Shown here: positions 45,701-56,600 of the stretch, in pieces
Layout of the letters: each line of letters begins with the position of its first letter
Position numbering within the stretch: position 1 is the stretch's first letter
IMG/VR virus record: IMGVR_UViG_3300009158_000046
Coordinates: 1-64,000 of that record
DNA length: 64,000 bases
Origin: a virus
Direction: 5' to 3' (one strand)
Position numbers and translations under genes: made by a program
Notes under the pieces: generated by a model
The model's database searches: none
What the model was told of the DNA's origin: nothing
Seen by the model: only the letters and a program-made list of their open reading frames with translations

Positions 45701-48461
45701 GAACACCTACACCGACGAGTTGAAGAAGTCTGGAGTTAACGAAGAGGTCATTCGACGTGCATTCGATGCCTTGACTGCACAGCTCAAGGCCCTTGCCGAT
45801 GGCGTTACTGGAGCTATCGACCTCAAGAAGACGGAAATCAGTGAAGGTTTGCTTGCCAATCGTCAGCAGAAGTCCAGGCTGGACCGTGAGCTGCAGCAGA
45901 ATATGCGGATTCTGCAGACCACGACAGACAAGGCAATTTTCGATGCCGTCGATCAGCGAATTCAGCAGATCCTGAAAGAGATGGCTGCCAACTCCGCATC
46001 GACCCTCAGGTTCGAGATGGGGCTTCCCCGCAAGCTCAGCGCTGAGCAAGAGCTGGCGGTGCAGGAAAACGCGGATGCCTCGATCCGCCGTGAACTAGAC
46101 TATCTGGAAAAGCGCAACGAGATCGAGAAGCGCCGCATCGATCAGTCCCTCGCTGCTGAAGACCGGATGCTGGCCGCTCAGCGTGCCGAGATCGATAAGC
46201 AGATAGCGTCGATGCAGAAGGAGCTGAACGACCCGCGCACGACCGAGGAAAAGGCCAAGAAGCTCAAGAGCGCGATCGAGGCGTTGATCGAGAAGGGCAT
46301 CCAGATCCTGGAGCGCCAAGGTGAGATCGACGTTCGCCGAAGCGTGTCGAAAACCCCCGAAGGCTACAACCTCGTGCCCGGCGTGATCGACAAAGGCACG
46401 GTTGCCGGACAGATCGTCGATGCGCTTCGTGGCCTGCGCCGTGAAGACCTAGCCGGAGTTGCGCTGGGCTTTGGAGCTGCCGAAAGCGGCTTTGACCCCA
46501 GCGCACGCAACAAAAGCGGAGCGACGGGTCTTTTCCAGTTCATGCCCCAGACATGGGATCGGTTCGGACGTGGTGGAAACATCAACAAGGTCGAGGATCA
46601 GGTCCGGGCCTTTGTCGAGTACGTCGACATTCTCGGCAAGGTCTTTACCGACAAGACCGGAAGGATAGCCACGCCTCGTGAGCTTTACGCCCTGTGGCAG
46701 CAGGGGGAAGGCGGAGCTGGTCGCCTCTTTTCTGCGAACCCGAATGCCAGTGCGTTCGAGACCCTCGCTCCAGCCTATCGGGATCGCAACACTGCGGCCA
46801 AGGCCATCACCGGCAACGGTGGCACTCTCGACATGACGGTCTCTCAGTTCCTCGAAGTGGTCATGGGTCACTTCGACAAGTCGGTTGCGAAAAACGGCGG
46901 CAAGATCGTCAAGACGACAAACGATGTCGCCACTGAAGAGGCTCGTGCTCGTACCGAAGCTGGTCGAACCGGCTACGGCCAGAAGGCGGCAGACGCTGAG
47001 AAAGGTGTGTCTGACAAGATCTGGGAAAATCTGAAGAAAAAAGCTTCTGAGGAAGACAAGGTCGACATGCGAAACATCGAGAGCAAGCGCAAGCTGCTCT
47101 CCCAGTCGTTCGACCCTGGCGAGGCTCAGAAGACTCTCAAGGAGATCCTTGATCTCTATAAGCAGATGGCTGAACGCGCCGTCGAGACCCTGAAAAAGAG
47201 CCCCGAGTTTCAGGGTCTTTCTGCAGACCAGCAGAAGGAACGCATCAGTGAGATCCGCTCCAAGTACCGCGAGATGGCGGAGAGAGAAGCCCTTGGTGGA
47301 GCGGCAACGGCGGGAAAGACTGTCTCAACCAAGGACAAGCAGGAACTCGATCGGCTGAAGAAGCAGAAAGAGCTGATGGATGAAAATCGCTCCGGCTATT
47401 CGGCCGAGGAGTACCGGTCTGTCGAGAAGGCTTTGGAAGCACAGCAAAAGAAGGTCGATTTCGCTGATCGTGAGTTGAAGCTCACCCAGGAGTTGGCGAC
47501 CGTCAACCAGACGATCAAGCAGATCACGGAAAGCGGTCTCGGCACGGAAAGGGAGCTGACTGATTTGACAGCTCGAAAGGCCGCGCTGGAACGTGAAGTC
47601 GGAGAGGCCAAAAAGACGTCTGCAATCGTCTCTGACTCTGAGGCCCGGAAGGCAAGCGGCGGCAACATCGGCAATGCCCTTTCCGCAGGAGCGGACAAGT
47701 TCTTCAAGGGCAACGGCATGAAGACTGCCACTGGCGAATGGAAGTCCATGACCGAGCAGATGTCCGACATGTGGGGACAGGCCCTGGGTTCGATGGACAG
47801 CTCTTTGTCCACGCTGTTCGTGAACCTCGCCAGCGGCACCATGAAGGCCAAGGACGCCTTCAAGCAGTTCGCCATGTCGGTCATCCAGGACATGATGAAG
47901 ATCGTGTCCCAGGCCCTCTCCAAGCAGATCCTGGCGGCACTCTTCGGTGGAGCTGACAGCAAGGGCAATTCGATCTTCGGTAGCCTTGGAAACCTTTTTG
48001 GTGGTGGCGGTGGTGAAGCTGCGGCTGAAGGCGGTGGCGGGTTCTTCAGCGGGATTGGGAGCTGGTTCTCTGGCCTCTTTTCCTACAACGGCGGAGCAAT
48101 GCGCTTTGCCGGAGGCGGCATGATTCCCCACTACGCCGGAGGGGGAGCAGCGTCGAACCGGGATAGCCAAATGATCATGGCTCAGCCGGGTGAGTACATG
48201 GTCCGCAAGACCGCTGTCGACGCCGTGGGTCGCGACACGTTGGATCAGATCAACAACCTCGGCCCCAACAAGGTGTCGAAACCCGGCCCGATGCCGCAGC
48301 CGAAGCAGCCAAAGCCGAGCAACGTCAACGTCTGGGTGGTGTCGCCTGAGCAGGTTCCGCCGCCCAGTCCCCGCGACATCATCGCCACCGTCGCCCAGGA
48401 CATTCAGAACCGGGGCACCATTCGCCAGCTCGTCAAGCAGGTTTCAGTGGGTCACGTTTGA
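42747..48461 (+). CDS. Tape measure protein with lytic transglycosylase domain
   Basis: A 1904-residue protein that sets tail length. N-terminal coiled coils, a hydrophobic multi-helix region around 575-650 (VGAIAISQLARGMSVLSAAI), more coiled coil, and an SLT-type lysozyme domain near 1230-1340 with the catalytic Glu in GFGAAESGFDPSARN and GATGLFQFMPQTWDRFG. The domain should open peptidoglycan during DNA entry. A Gly-rich hydrophobic segment (about 1740-1800) precedes the C-terminus. GTG start overlapping the previous gene by 8 nt. Confidence 0.92.
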   Translation: MADDIEIGIGADATSAVSGINKMVQGLNDAVRAAGRLEQVYRSISAQAARGNEDAIARLKDLRDQIKLESEALQVRKSKVMQTESVRGRGRTLADDSLADFTVQAYTKGFNVNNKQIEARIRQAASKAAERLVTATAEALEAQLNSTKIATYAKQLRNSTPEARNASIIQIQDRESRRVQQYGGYSSLAEYQAAKDAERNARYLERVRTATLAKQDAEYNRAAAARMREEARVNQQEEKGSFSNQSLRKGELLRDRADRFFDYGGLGAAVLAVTSMTKNLLDLDDAMLRFQAITQTSNLEMVTFKKNILEMGQSSRYSIKDLTEAAITLGQTGLSGSAVTTALAPIVQLATASGSNIGQSVEVVTAAMGAYNMEASRAGEVANTMTAALNLTKLTMQQLSLGIQYAANVARESDISFTELTAVIGGLAQAGIRSGSTLGTGTRQLIQELSAPGDKLKNILKELNIQLGDIDIRGNTFTGVLENLRSKGFGTAEALRALDLRAASAFSALAGQTDTVKRLQESLLLTNAAAEGSATANQSLSASFTRLNNTMVGLADKAFGPVMTAMKGATDGANALFSALGSSESVNKIVAFGASAAVGAIAISQLARGMSVLSAAIFGLGTAGTALAFVNTGLAAIATNPLVVGGGLAAVGLAAVLLSGSSAAEKLAERLDRVKKSLNDLQSSQIQTQASLQTLETMLDSIIRRRDKLNEDPLLRRTAIIEAQKAFEQWGLTVDATSTSVDSLIKALQSLRGVMQEDMTRNLSQQLIDLEIKFKLLKQQMAEDKVGTVKNLFSAAGGNMFSGDRRTFLSSQFGRLGVTNGEDIMNFMMQNPDNMNIGDVRGTSNKYFTSLRDELDRVKGNIRNIERKDVIDAPTQAELDRLRQAEVLITALIKELGDFVSRATNLQGNIRQREEASLAGRASTIQDGATYKGLIARRDELFGQVTSGERVILSNENLSAGQKANAIRDLRASVAQEVEAVTKELNTYTDELKKSGVNEEVIRRAFDALTAQLKALADGVTGAIDLKKTEISEGLLANRQQKSRLDRELQQNMRILQTTTDKAIFDAVDQRIQQILKEMAANSASTLRFEMGLPRKLSAEQELAVQENADASIRRELDYLEKRNEIEKRRIDQSLAAEDRMLAAQRAEIDKQIASMQKELNDPRTTEEKAKKLKSAIEALIEKGIQILERQGEIDVRRSVSKTPEGYNLVPGVIDKGTVAGQIVDALRGLRREDLAGVALGFGAAESGFDPSARNKSGATGLFQFMPQTWDRFGRGGNINKVEDQVRAFVEYVDILGKVFTDKTGRIATPRELYALWQQGEGGAGRLFSANPNASAFETLAPAYRDRNTAAKAITGNGGTLDMTVSQFLEVVMGHFDKSVAKNGGKIVKTTNDVATEEARARTEAGRTGYGQKAADAEKGVSDKIWENLKKKASEEDKVDMRNIESKRKLLSQSFDPGEAQKTLKEILDLYKQMAERAVETLKKSPEFQGLSADQQKERISEIRSKYREMAEREALGGAATAGKTVSTKDKQELDRLKKQKELMDENRSGYSAEEYRSVEKALEAQQKKVDFADRELKLTQELATVNQTIKQITESGLGTERELTDLTARKAALEREVGEAKKTSAIVSDSEARKASGGNIGNALSAGADKFFKGNGMKTATGEWKSMTEQMSDMWGQALGSMDSSLSTLFVNLASGTMKAKDAFKQFAMSVIQDMMKIVSQALSKQILAALFGGADSKGNSIFGSLGNLFGGGGGEAAAEGGGGFFSGIGSWFSGLFSYNGGAMRFAGGGMIPHYAGGGAASNRDSQMIMAQPGEYMVRKTAVDAVGRDTLDQINNLGPNKVSKPGPMPQPKQPKPSNVNVWVVSPEQVPPPSPRDIIATVAQDIQNRGTIRQLVKQVSVGHV

Positions 48462-48871
48462 TGCCGAATTTTGATTTTCCCTACCACAAGGTCACGGATG
48501 AATACCCGGAGAGCAGCATCATTCTGCGCTTCGGTCGTGGCTACCAGTTTGCATCGAAGCCGCGTGGGCCTGACCAGCTCATTTTCCATCTCGAATTCCC
48601 GGTGATGTACTGGTACTTCAACGGCACAACAATAGATCGCACTGTCAAACCTCAATTCAACTTTGCATTCTTGCAGGACTTTTATGAGTCAGTGAGGATG
48701 TACGACACGTTCACCTACACCCACCCATCCCGTGGGGTGCAGACCGTGCGGTTCCAGAAACCACTTCCGCCGGTCAAAGGGATCAGCAACGCGGTGATCT
48801 ACGAGCCAACGATCTCCCGCACCCGGCACGCCATTGACGCCTTCAACATCGATCTGATCCAGCAGCCATGA
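48461..48871 (+). CDS. Minor tail protein (M-like)
   Basis: A 136-residue protein in the position of lambda M, starting at an ATG overlapping the tape measure stop (TGATG). Aromatic-rich, with RFGRGYQFASKPRGPDQL and a beta-rich body. Assignment by order and size. Confidence 0.68.
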   Translation: MPNFDFPYHKVTDEYPESSIILRFGRGYQFASKPRGPDQLIFHLEFPVMYWYFNGTTIDRTVKPQFNFAFLQDFYESVRMYDTFTYTHPSRGVQTVRFQKPLPPVKGISNAVIYEPTISRTRHAIDAFNIDLIQQP

Positions 48872-49359
48872 CAGCTCCCAACGCACAGCTTGTTGAAGCC
48901 CAGAAGCTCACCTCAGACGCTCTTGTCGACCTGTTCGAGGTGTTCCTGGTGGGCGCTCCGAATGGGACCTACGTGCGGTTCACGAACGGCAAGAGCGTGA
49001 CGTGGCAGAGCAAGACCTACGAGGCGCTGGGTTGCAAGTTCTCGACCGTCAGCCGCACTGCGGAGCCAGAGCGCAGCCGCCCGACACTCACCGTGATCAA
49101 CCCCTTGGGCATCTTCAACAGCTATGCCTTCAAGGGGTATTTCGAGCAGGCGACGGTGATCCGAAAGCGCGTGCTGTTGCAGCACATCACCAGCAACACA
49201 GCTTTGAGTGACGACACCTATTTCTACATTTCCAAAGTCAAGGAAATGATCGCCGACCAGTCGGTCTCGTTCGAGCTTAGAGCCCTCAGCGACGGTCCGG
49301 ACCTGATGATCCCGGCTCGTGTTTTCATTCCGCCAGACTTTCCGTTTGTCACTCTCTAG
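48868..49359 (+). CDS. Minor tail protein (L-like)
   Basis: A 163-residue protein. The pattern LFEVFLVGAPNGTYVRFTNG followed by WQSKTYEALGCKF matches phage minor tail proteins of the DUF1833/L-like class that sit in the tail tip. The start overlaps the previous stop. Confidence 0.72.
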   Translation: MTAPNAQLVEAQKLTSDALVDLFEVFLVGAPNGTYVRFTNGKSVTWQSKTYEALGCKFSTVSRTAEPERSRPTLTVINPLGIFNSYAFKGYFEQATVIRKRVLLQHITSNTALSDDTYFYISKVKEMIADQSVSFELRALSDGPDLMIPARVFIPPDFPFVTL

Positions 49360-49375
49360 GTTGAAAGCTTTCAAC
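49360..49375. promoter_or_regulatory. Palindrome GTTGAAAGCTTTCAAC, copy 13 (late region)
   Basis: The only full copy found on the late side, directly after the stop of the L-like gene and 1 nt before the ATG of the NlpC/P60 gene. Confidence 0.66.
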
Positions 49376-49376
49376 G

Positions 49377-49862
49377 ATGCTGAAGTACGATCACCTTCTT
49401 GGACGTCCTTTCAAGCATGGAAGCAAGGACTGCTACGGATTGATACGCGACTTCTATCTCGACAATTTCGGGATCCCGCTTCGCAACTATGCCCGACCCG
49501 ACGACCACTGGGACAATGGTCTGAACCTCTACATGGAGTTGTTTCATGCCGAGGGGTTCCGCCCTCTCGACTGCCTTCCCATGTTCTGGAGGCCGGGAGA
49601 CGCGCTGCTGATGGCCATCCGGTCGTCTGTTGCAAATCATGCGGCAGTCATTGTCGAGGACGGCCTGATCCTGCACCACCTCTACGGTGGACTGTCGCGG
49701 GCCGAGCCCTACAGGGGCTTCTTTCGCGACACGACAGTGGCGGTGCTTCGGCACAAGGACGTGACCTACGAACCCGAAGAAAAGACCCTCGACCTGCTGG
49801 AGAGCCTGCCAGATGCTTTGCGACGTAAACTTGCTGACTTCCTTCCTGACCGGGGAGAATGA
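49377..49862 (+). CDS. NlpC/P60 peptidase (tail tip, K-like C-terminal part)
   Basis: A 161-residue cysteine peptidase: catalytic Cys19 in SKDCYGLIRDFY, His88 in NHAAVIVEDG, and a third polar residue around His100 (ILHHLYGG). Corresponds to the NlpC half of lambda K, which trims peptidoglycan at entry or assists tip assembly. The palindrome replaces a normal ribosome site upstream. Confidence 0.85.
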   Translation: MLKYDHLLGRPFKHGSKDCYGLIRDFYLDNFGIPLRNYARPDDHWDNGLNLYMELFHAEGFRPLDCLPMFWRPGDALLMAIRSSVANHAAVIVEDGLILHHLYGGLSRAEPYRGFFRDTTVAVLRHKDVTYEPEEKTLDLLESLPDALRRKLADFLPDRGE

Positions 49863-50196
49863 GCGCGTTGGCCTCGTGCTCAAGGACGGCACGGTCGTCG
49901 AGCTGGAGAACATCTGCCACGACCCAAAGAATGGTTTCGAGGTCGATGCCGCCGAACTCGTCAAATACTACAGTGACGCTGTGGCAACATGGCATACACA
50001 TCCTGATGCCACATCCAATCTCTCTGTGGGGGATTTGCAAAGCTATCTGAACTATCCGGAGTTGACGCACTACTTAGTTGGAACAGACGGCGTTGCGACG
50101 TATTTCGTCGAGAATGGCCGCGTTCTGAGGGCCGAGGATGCTGCGTCGGATCCACCTGCACGGATCGCTCAAGAAGATCCATCCCGAAGTCATTGA
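49813..50196 (+). CDS. JAB/MPN-domain metallopeptidase (K-like N-terminal part)
   Basis: A 127-residue protein with the full JAMM signature: Glu in GENERVGLV and HTHPDATSNLSVGD (His61, His63, Ser71, Asp74). In lambda K this domain precedes NlpC in one chain; here it is a separate gene placed after NlpC and overlapping it by 50 nt. It may process tail-tip proteins. Confidence 0.85.
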   Translation: MLCDVNLLTSFLTGENERVGLVLKDGTVVELENICHDPKNGFEVDAAELVKYYSDAVATWHTHPDATSNLSVGDLQSYLNYPELTHYLVGTDGVATYFVENGRVLRAEDAASDPPARIAQEDPSRSH

Positions 50197-50692
50197 GGTT
50201 GAGGCTGACAACGTCGGAGAGGCTCTCCGCGTCGTCACCACACAGCTCCCCGGCTTCAAGCCCAACGCCATCGAGGGCTACAAACGCATCCAGGTTGCCG
50301 GTTGCCGCACCGTCGAGGACTTGTTCTCCGAGACGGACATGGTGGACATCCACGTCTTCCCGCAGCTCAACGGCGGCAAGAGCGGCGGCTTTATCCAGAT
50401 CCTGCTTGGTGTCGTCCTGATCGCCGCCGCTTTCGCCATCGGCGCTGCTGGCTTCCTGGGTGGGCTGCTGCTCAAGGTCGGGGCGATGATGCTGCTGGGC
50501 GGCATCCTACAGCTCATCTCTGCACCGAAGCGGGACAAGGACGACAAGCAGCAGCAGAAGAGCCACTACCTCGGACCGCCGCAGAACACGGTCGAAATCG
50601 GAACCCGCATTCCGATCCTCTACGGCCGGAGGAAGGTCGGTGGCCACTACCTGTCCTTCAACGTGTCGGCTGTTGAGGGGAGCGTCGGCTAA
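50138..50692 (+). CDS. Tail tip assembly protein (I-like)
   Basis: A 184-residue protein with lambda I features: N-terminal ubiquitin-like RIHLHGSLKK, a hydrophobic Gly-rich segment (VVLIAAAFAIGAAGFLGGLL), and C-terminal GTRIPILYGRRKVGG. It overlaps the JAB gene by 59 nt and J by one base. Assists assembly of the J tip. Confidence 0.82.
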   Translation: MLRRIHLHGSLKKIHPEVIEVEADNVGEALRVVTTQLPGFKPNAIEGYKRIQVAGCRTVEDLFSETDMVDIHVFPQLNGGKSGGFIQILLGVVLIAAAFAIGAAGFLGGLLLKVGAMMLLGGILQLISAPKRDKDDKQQQKSHYLGPPQNTVEIGTRIPILYGRRKVGGHYLSFNVSAVEGSVG

Positions 50693-53600
50693 TGGGTCTC
50701 TTCGGCAGCTCCACCAAGCAGCAGCACACCCAGCCGGATACGCTGTTTTCCGACGACATCATGGAGGTCGTGCTGGCGGTCTCGGAGGGGCCGATCGTCG
50801 GTCTCGACACGCCAAGGGACTTCTTCATCAACGACACGCCGTTGGTGAATTCGAGCTACACGCCGAACATCGGCAATTTCGATCTGCGAATTCACAAGGG
50901 CAACAACCCCGGCGAGGTTTTCAAGACGAACCTCGGCGGCGCTGGATCCACGGTCAACCTGAACGTCAACCTGGAGACCAACCTTCCTGTCGTCGGTAGC
51001 GGAACCAAAAGGAACATCGATTTTCTGGAAGTCCGCATCGTCATTCAGCGGCTCTACGCAACCAACTCGCGTGGCGAGTGGCCGTGGTGGGCTGACTTCA
51101 AGGTTGAAGTCAAACCGCACTCCTCTGGGACGTGGGCGGCGGGAATTGACTTTTCGACCCCTCCCCCGGCGGTCACCACGACGACCAACTACGTTCAATA
51201 CACAGGCCAGAACCAGAACCCCGGAGAAGACTACAACGCCTATTATCGGCTGACGAAGATCGACTCGGCTGCCCCATCAGCGCCGACCGACTTCTCGTTG
51301 ATTTGGTTCAACAGCGCATCCAACTACACACCCAAGATCTGGAACGGGACGGCATGGGTCGCCCCTCCGGGCCTCGTGTACACCTACGTGGCCCTTCCAG
51401 ATTACAGCTATTACACATGGAACGACGGCAATTACGTTCCCAATGGCAGTGGGGGCTATAACTTCGCCGCCACGGGTTCAACCGTCAAAGCCATCATCGG
51501 CTGGAATGGCGCTCCTCCGGTCTTCGGAAACCCCCAGGATCTGTGGGTCACTCCGTCGAATGTCTTGGATCAGACGTCCCCCACTGTCTATTCGTGGAAC
51601 GGCTCGACCTGGGTCGACTACATGGATTGGGCAGAGATCCCATCCGCAAGCCCAGGCACGTTCTCGGTCTACGGAAAGACAACCTCAAACTATGTAAAAG
51701 AGTATCGGATCCCAGTTCCTCGGATCAACGATACCTTTGATGTACGAGTCACGAAGCTCAGCGCTCCCAACACGGGAAGCGAGTTTTCGGACATCATGTT
51801 TGAGAGCTTTCAGGAAGTCACCACTGATCCCCTGCAGTTTAACGATATTGCCATTGCTCATCTGACCGTTAGGGCTTCTGAGCAGTTCAGCTCCATTCCG
51901 ACCTTCACGGGTATCTACAAGGGCCGCATGGTGCGGGTCCCTTCCAACTACAATCCTGTCACCAAGGTCTATACCGGCCTATGGGACGGCGTGACGTTCA
52001 ACATCGCCTGGACCGACAACCCGGCCTGGATTGTCTACGACCTCGTCACGAACACCCGCTACGGCATGGCGGCGTATTACACGGTCAACCTTGACCGGAT
52101 GTCGATCTATGAGTTCGGCAAGCACTGCGACCTTCACGGCTTCACCTACAATGAGCTGATCCAGGAGCCCCGCAATCTCGTCGAAGCGATCGACTATGTC
52201 TGCGGCATCGCGGGCGGTCGCTTCATCGACCTTGGCAATGGCTACGCGACGATCCTGTTCGACGCTGACGATCAGGCTGCCGTGGCGCTCTTCACGCCGG
52301 AGAACGTCGTCGACGGTGTCTTCACCTACGGCTTCACGGACATCACCAGCCGCAAGAACGACATCACTGTCTCGTTCATCAATCCTGATCTGAACTGGCG
52401 CGAAGATCGCCGTCGCATCTACGACCAAACGGTCATCAACACCTATGGTCGCAACCCCGAAGAGTTCATCGCTGTCGGATGCATCAGCGAGACTGAGGCC
52501 ATCAAGCGTGGTCGCCTACGCCTCATCATGGCCCAGACGGAACGCGCGGTGGTCACCTTCAAGACCAACCGCCTGGGCCTTTACCTGAGGCCTTTCGACG
52601 TCATCCTGATTGCGGACGACGCCAGCGGGTTCGGCATTCATGGCCGAGTGAAGACGGTCAACTCGACGACGAGCCTGACGCTGCGAGACTCCGTCTATTT
52701 CGAGGCGGGGTTTACTTACAAGATTTCATTCCAGGTGCCGGACGGAAACGGCAACAACCAGCTCGTCAAACACAATCTGGTCACCAGCTCGGGGTCGACA
52801 ACCAGTCTCACACTGGCGACCCCTCTGACCGTCACGCTACCGACCAGCGCTGCGTTCTCGATTGAGTGCTCCACAACGACGACAGGGACGCCGAAAGCGT
52901 TCCGTGTGACCTCCATTGAAGAGTCGGACGGTGATGCCGACGTGGTCACCGTTTCGGCCATGGAGGTCAACAGGACCAAGTGGGCCTACGTCGATGGCAC
53001 CATCACAGTCATCAGTGTCGGAGATGGTGGACGCCCGACGCGCTTTGTCGACCCGCCCGCAAACCCGATTGCAGTGGGTCGATCGGTCTCTGCGACCCGC
53101 CAGGAAATTCACATCTCTTGGGATACCAGCCCGAACAGGTTCGTTCGCAGCTACAACCTCTATTGGTCGTTCAACACCGGACAGACCGAACTTTTCGGAA
53201 CAAGCCGGACGCCAGCCTACGTCATCGAGGACGCAAAGGAAGGCTTCTACAGCTTTGCCTTGACGGCTGTTTCGATCGACGGTGTGGAGTCCCCTCCTGT
53301 TTATTTTGAGCACCGCGTGCTGGGGATTTCCGGGACGAGCCGAGCTGTCGCTCCTCCCTCTTTCATCCAGCTCACGAACGGCAGCAGCGCCACCGAATTC
53401 AGAGGGCGCGAGCCCTCAATCTCGTGGGGCAACAGCGGAGATCCGTTCTTTCTGAATTTCAACGTCAGGGTCTTGCACCCGTCGACGTCGGTGACGTTGC
53501 GCGAGTTCAACACGCGCGGCAACACCTACACCTACCCCTATCTGGACAACCAGACTGACTTTGGAGGAACGGCTTCAAGGTCGATGATCTTTGAGGTTCG

Positions 53601-56600
53601 AGCGCTCGACTCGACAGGCATGTATTCCATGCCAGTTCGGCTGACCGCGTCGAACCCTTCTCCCGGCCTCGTATCGCCGTCCATTGTCTCCAACACCAAT
53701 GGCATCACGATTTCGTTCAGCGCACCGGCTGATGCCGATGTCTTGGGATCGGTGATTTGGTGCTCTACCACAAACGGTTTCAATCCTCTCACCACTACCC
53801 CTGATTACGAAGGCCCAAACACCTCGGTCTTTTTGGATAAGGCTGCTGGAACCTACTACATCCGTGTCGGATGCTATGACGCATTCGGCCGGACAGGCAT
53901 GAACATCACCTCTCAAGTGACAATCGGAGTGTCCGATGAGGTCGATCTCACGCCTCCAGCCACACCCACTGGCCTGACGCTGACGCCCTCCACGGTTGTG
54001 AAGGCTGATGGCACGCTCGACAGCGTCATCACTCTCACCTGGACGGCAAACAATGAGCCCGATCTTGCTGGCTACCTGATCCAGATCAAGGAAGGGGCAA
54101 GTGGTAATTTCATCGAGTTCGATACCTCTTTGACGAGGTATGAATTCCACAACCTGACGCCTGCAGTTTCCTACACCGCAAAGATCGCGGCATTTGACAA
54201 GGTCAATAACAAATCGTCGTTCACAACCACTGTGTCGGCCACGGCGGGCTTGAACACCACCCCACCGGGGTCGGCCACCGCTTTCAGTGCGACGTCGTCG
54301 CTGCAGACCAACTTCCTCACCTGGACCAATCCGACCAATTCGGATCTGGCATATGTGGAAGTCTGGATGGCCACGACGAACAACCGGGCATCTGCGGCCA
54401 TTGTCGCAAAGGTCAATGGCACGTCGTTCACCCACTCTGGCCTGACGACGAACCAGAGCTATTTCTACTGGCTACGGCCGGTCAACACGTCGGGAACGGT
54501 TGCGGCTGCCTATACCCCAACCTCGGCAACTGGTGGTCTATCGGCAACGCCGGGCACCTTGTCCGGAGTGGAATTCAACACCTCGCTCCGTCCGGTAGAG
54601 TCCGTCAGCGCACTCCCCACAACAGGGAACTTCGATGGTCGCATCGCCTATCTGACCACTGACAAGAAGATCTATCGCTACAACGGCACCACGTGGGTCT
54701 CGACCGTCCCGACGACGGACCTGACAGGCTTTGTCGCCAACACTCAAATCAATGATCGAACCATCAGCGGCACCAAACTTGTCACTGGAGCGATCACCTC
54801 TGCGGAAATGCTGGCTGGTGCGGTCACGGCATCAAAGATTGCCGCATCGACCATTCATAGCCTGCTGCCAAATCCGACATTTGAAGATGGGGTTATGTAC
54901 CCCTGGACCACTGCCTTTGGCACCAACTATGTCGAGGCAGCGACAGACAATGCCTCGGGCCTCTACCGTATGGTTCTGCAAAGAACTTACGACATTGGCG
55001 GTGGACAGCTTGCGGCATATGTCTATGCGAACGCATTTTCAGTAACTGCTGGAGATGTTCTTCAAGCAGAGTTCCGCATCAAAGGAACGTCCAATTCCTC
55101 CGGCGGTGCTTATCTGCGCCTTACTTGGCTTGACAGTGCCAAGTCTAATGTCGGTTACAGCGACGCAGTTTCAAGCGGTGCCTTTACAACCACTTGGACC
55201 GTATATGGTGGGCAGGTAACAGTACCGGCCAACGCTCGATATGCTTCGGTTGAGATCTACCACTACGTCCAGTCCAGCAGCACTTACATGCTTGTGGATC
55301 AGGTGGTTGTTCGACCCACCTTTGGTGCAAATGCCATTGGCAATTCTGCCATTTCAACGGCCAAGATCCAGGACAGCGCCATCACGGCTGCCCAGATTGC
55401 TTCAGCAGCAATCTCCACGGCAAAGATCCAGGACAGCGCCATCACTCCGGCCCAGATTGCGGCTGGAGCCATTACGTCGGTTAAGCTTGTCGACTCGGCA
55501 GTTACAAACGCCAAACTGGCAGATAGCACCGTCAGTACGGCCAAGATCATCGATGCTGCAATCACAAATGCCAAAATTGCAGATAATACAATCAACACCA
55601 AAAAACTTATTATTGCCGATTTTGAAAATCTTGTTGAAAATCCGCATTTTGGAGATGGTGACGTTGGTTGGGTTCGCGGTACTGGCGTCACTATTGTAAA
55701 TGACTCCGCCAATGCTTTTACTGGTAATTGGTTACTCAAAATTGGTATTGGAGCAACAGGCATTGCGGTAAGAAATGAACTTATTTTCCCTGTTGTTTCC
55801 GGCCAGGAATTTTATGTTGAAGCTAGGGCAAAATGTGTCGGTGCGGATGTCGGTATTAATCTTCGTATTCGATTTTTAGCTGCCGACAAATCCTCATTTG
55901 TTGCTGCTTCTGGGGTGGCCTTTTACACAACAGATACGTCTTATATTTTACGGTCTGCCACTATTACAACTCCAGCCGGGGCAATATACGCTTGGGTAGA
56001 TTTTAATCCCATAGGTACTATAACAACTGGACGTTGGGACGTTGGCTATGTTCGCTGTCAAAGGCGCAATGCCAGTGAACTGATAGTTGATGGCGCAATC
56101 ACAGCGTCCAAAATTCAGGCTGCCTCTATCACGGGCGACCGTCTTGTCGCGAACACCATCACTGCTGGTCAGATCGCCACCAACGCCGTCACGGCTGACA
56201 AGATCGCCGCAAACTCGGTGAGTGCCGACAAGATCGCGGCAAACACGATCACCGCTGGTCAGCTTGCTGCCAACGCCGTCACGGCCGACAAGATTGCCGC
56301 AAACTCGATCACTGCCACCAAACTGGTGTTGGTCGACAACACCATTCTCGGGCCTGATCCTGGTTTCTACGATCTGGCTTGGTGGTCTCTTTCTGGAATT
56401 TCCGGCTATAACGCTTATTCCGGCAGTACATCTCCGCAACCTCAGCGATTTTTGGGTGTCACTCGTTTAGGTGACAGCGACTACATCAGTAACACTTTTC
56501 AGATTGAACAGGGAGCTTACTACCGACTTAAACTTCGCATCTGGATTAGCACAGACGCAGCCGGGTGGATTGGACTTGCAGTTCATATTCCGTGGACTGC

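Noticed and set aside
6845-49375. Catabolite-response (LacI-type) operators
   Set aside because: Arms are similar (TGAAA/TTTCA), but the central CG and 14-bp TGAAAGCGCTTTCA spacing are missing and three-base spacers occur.
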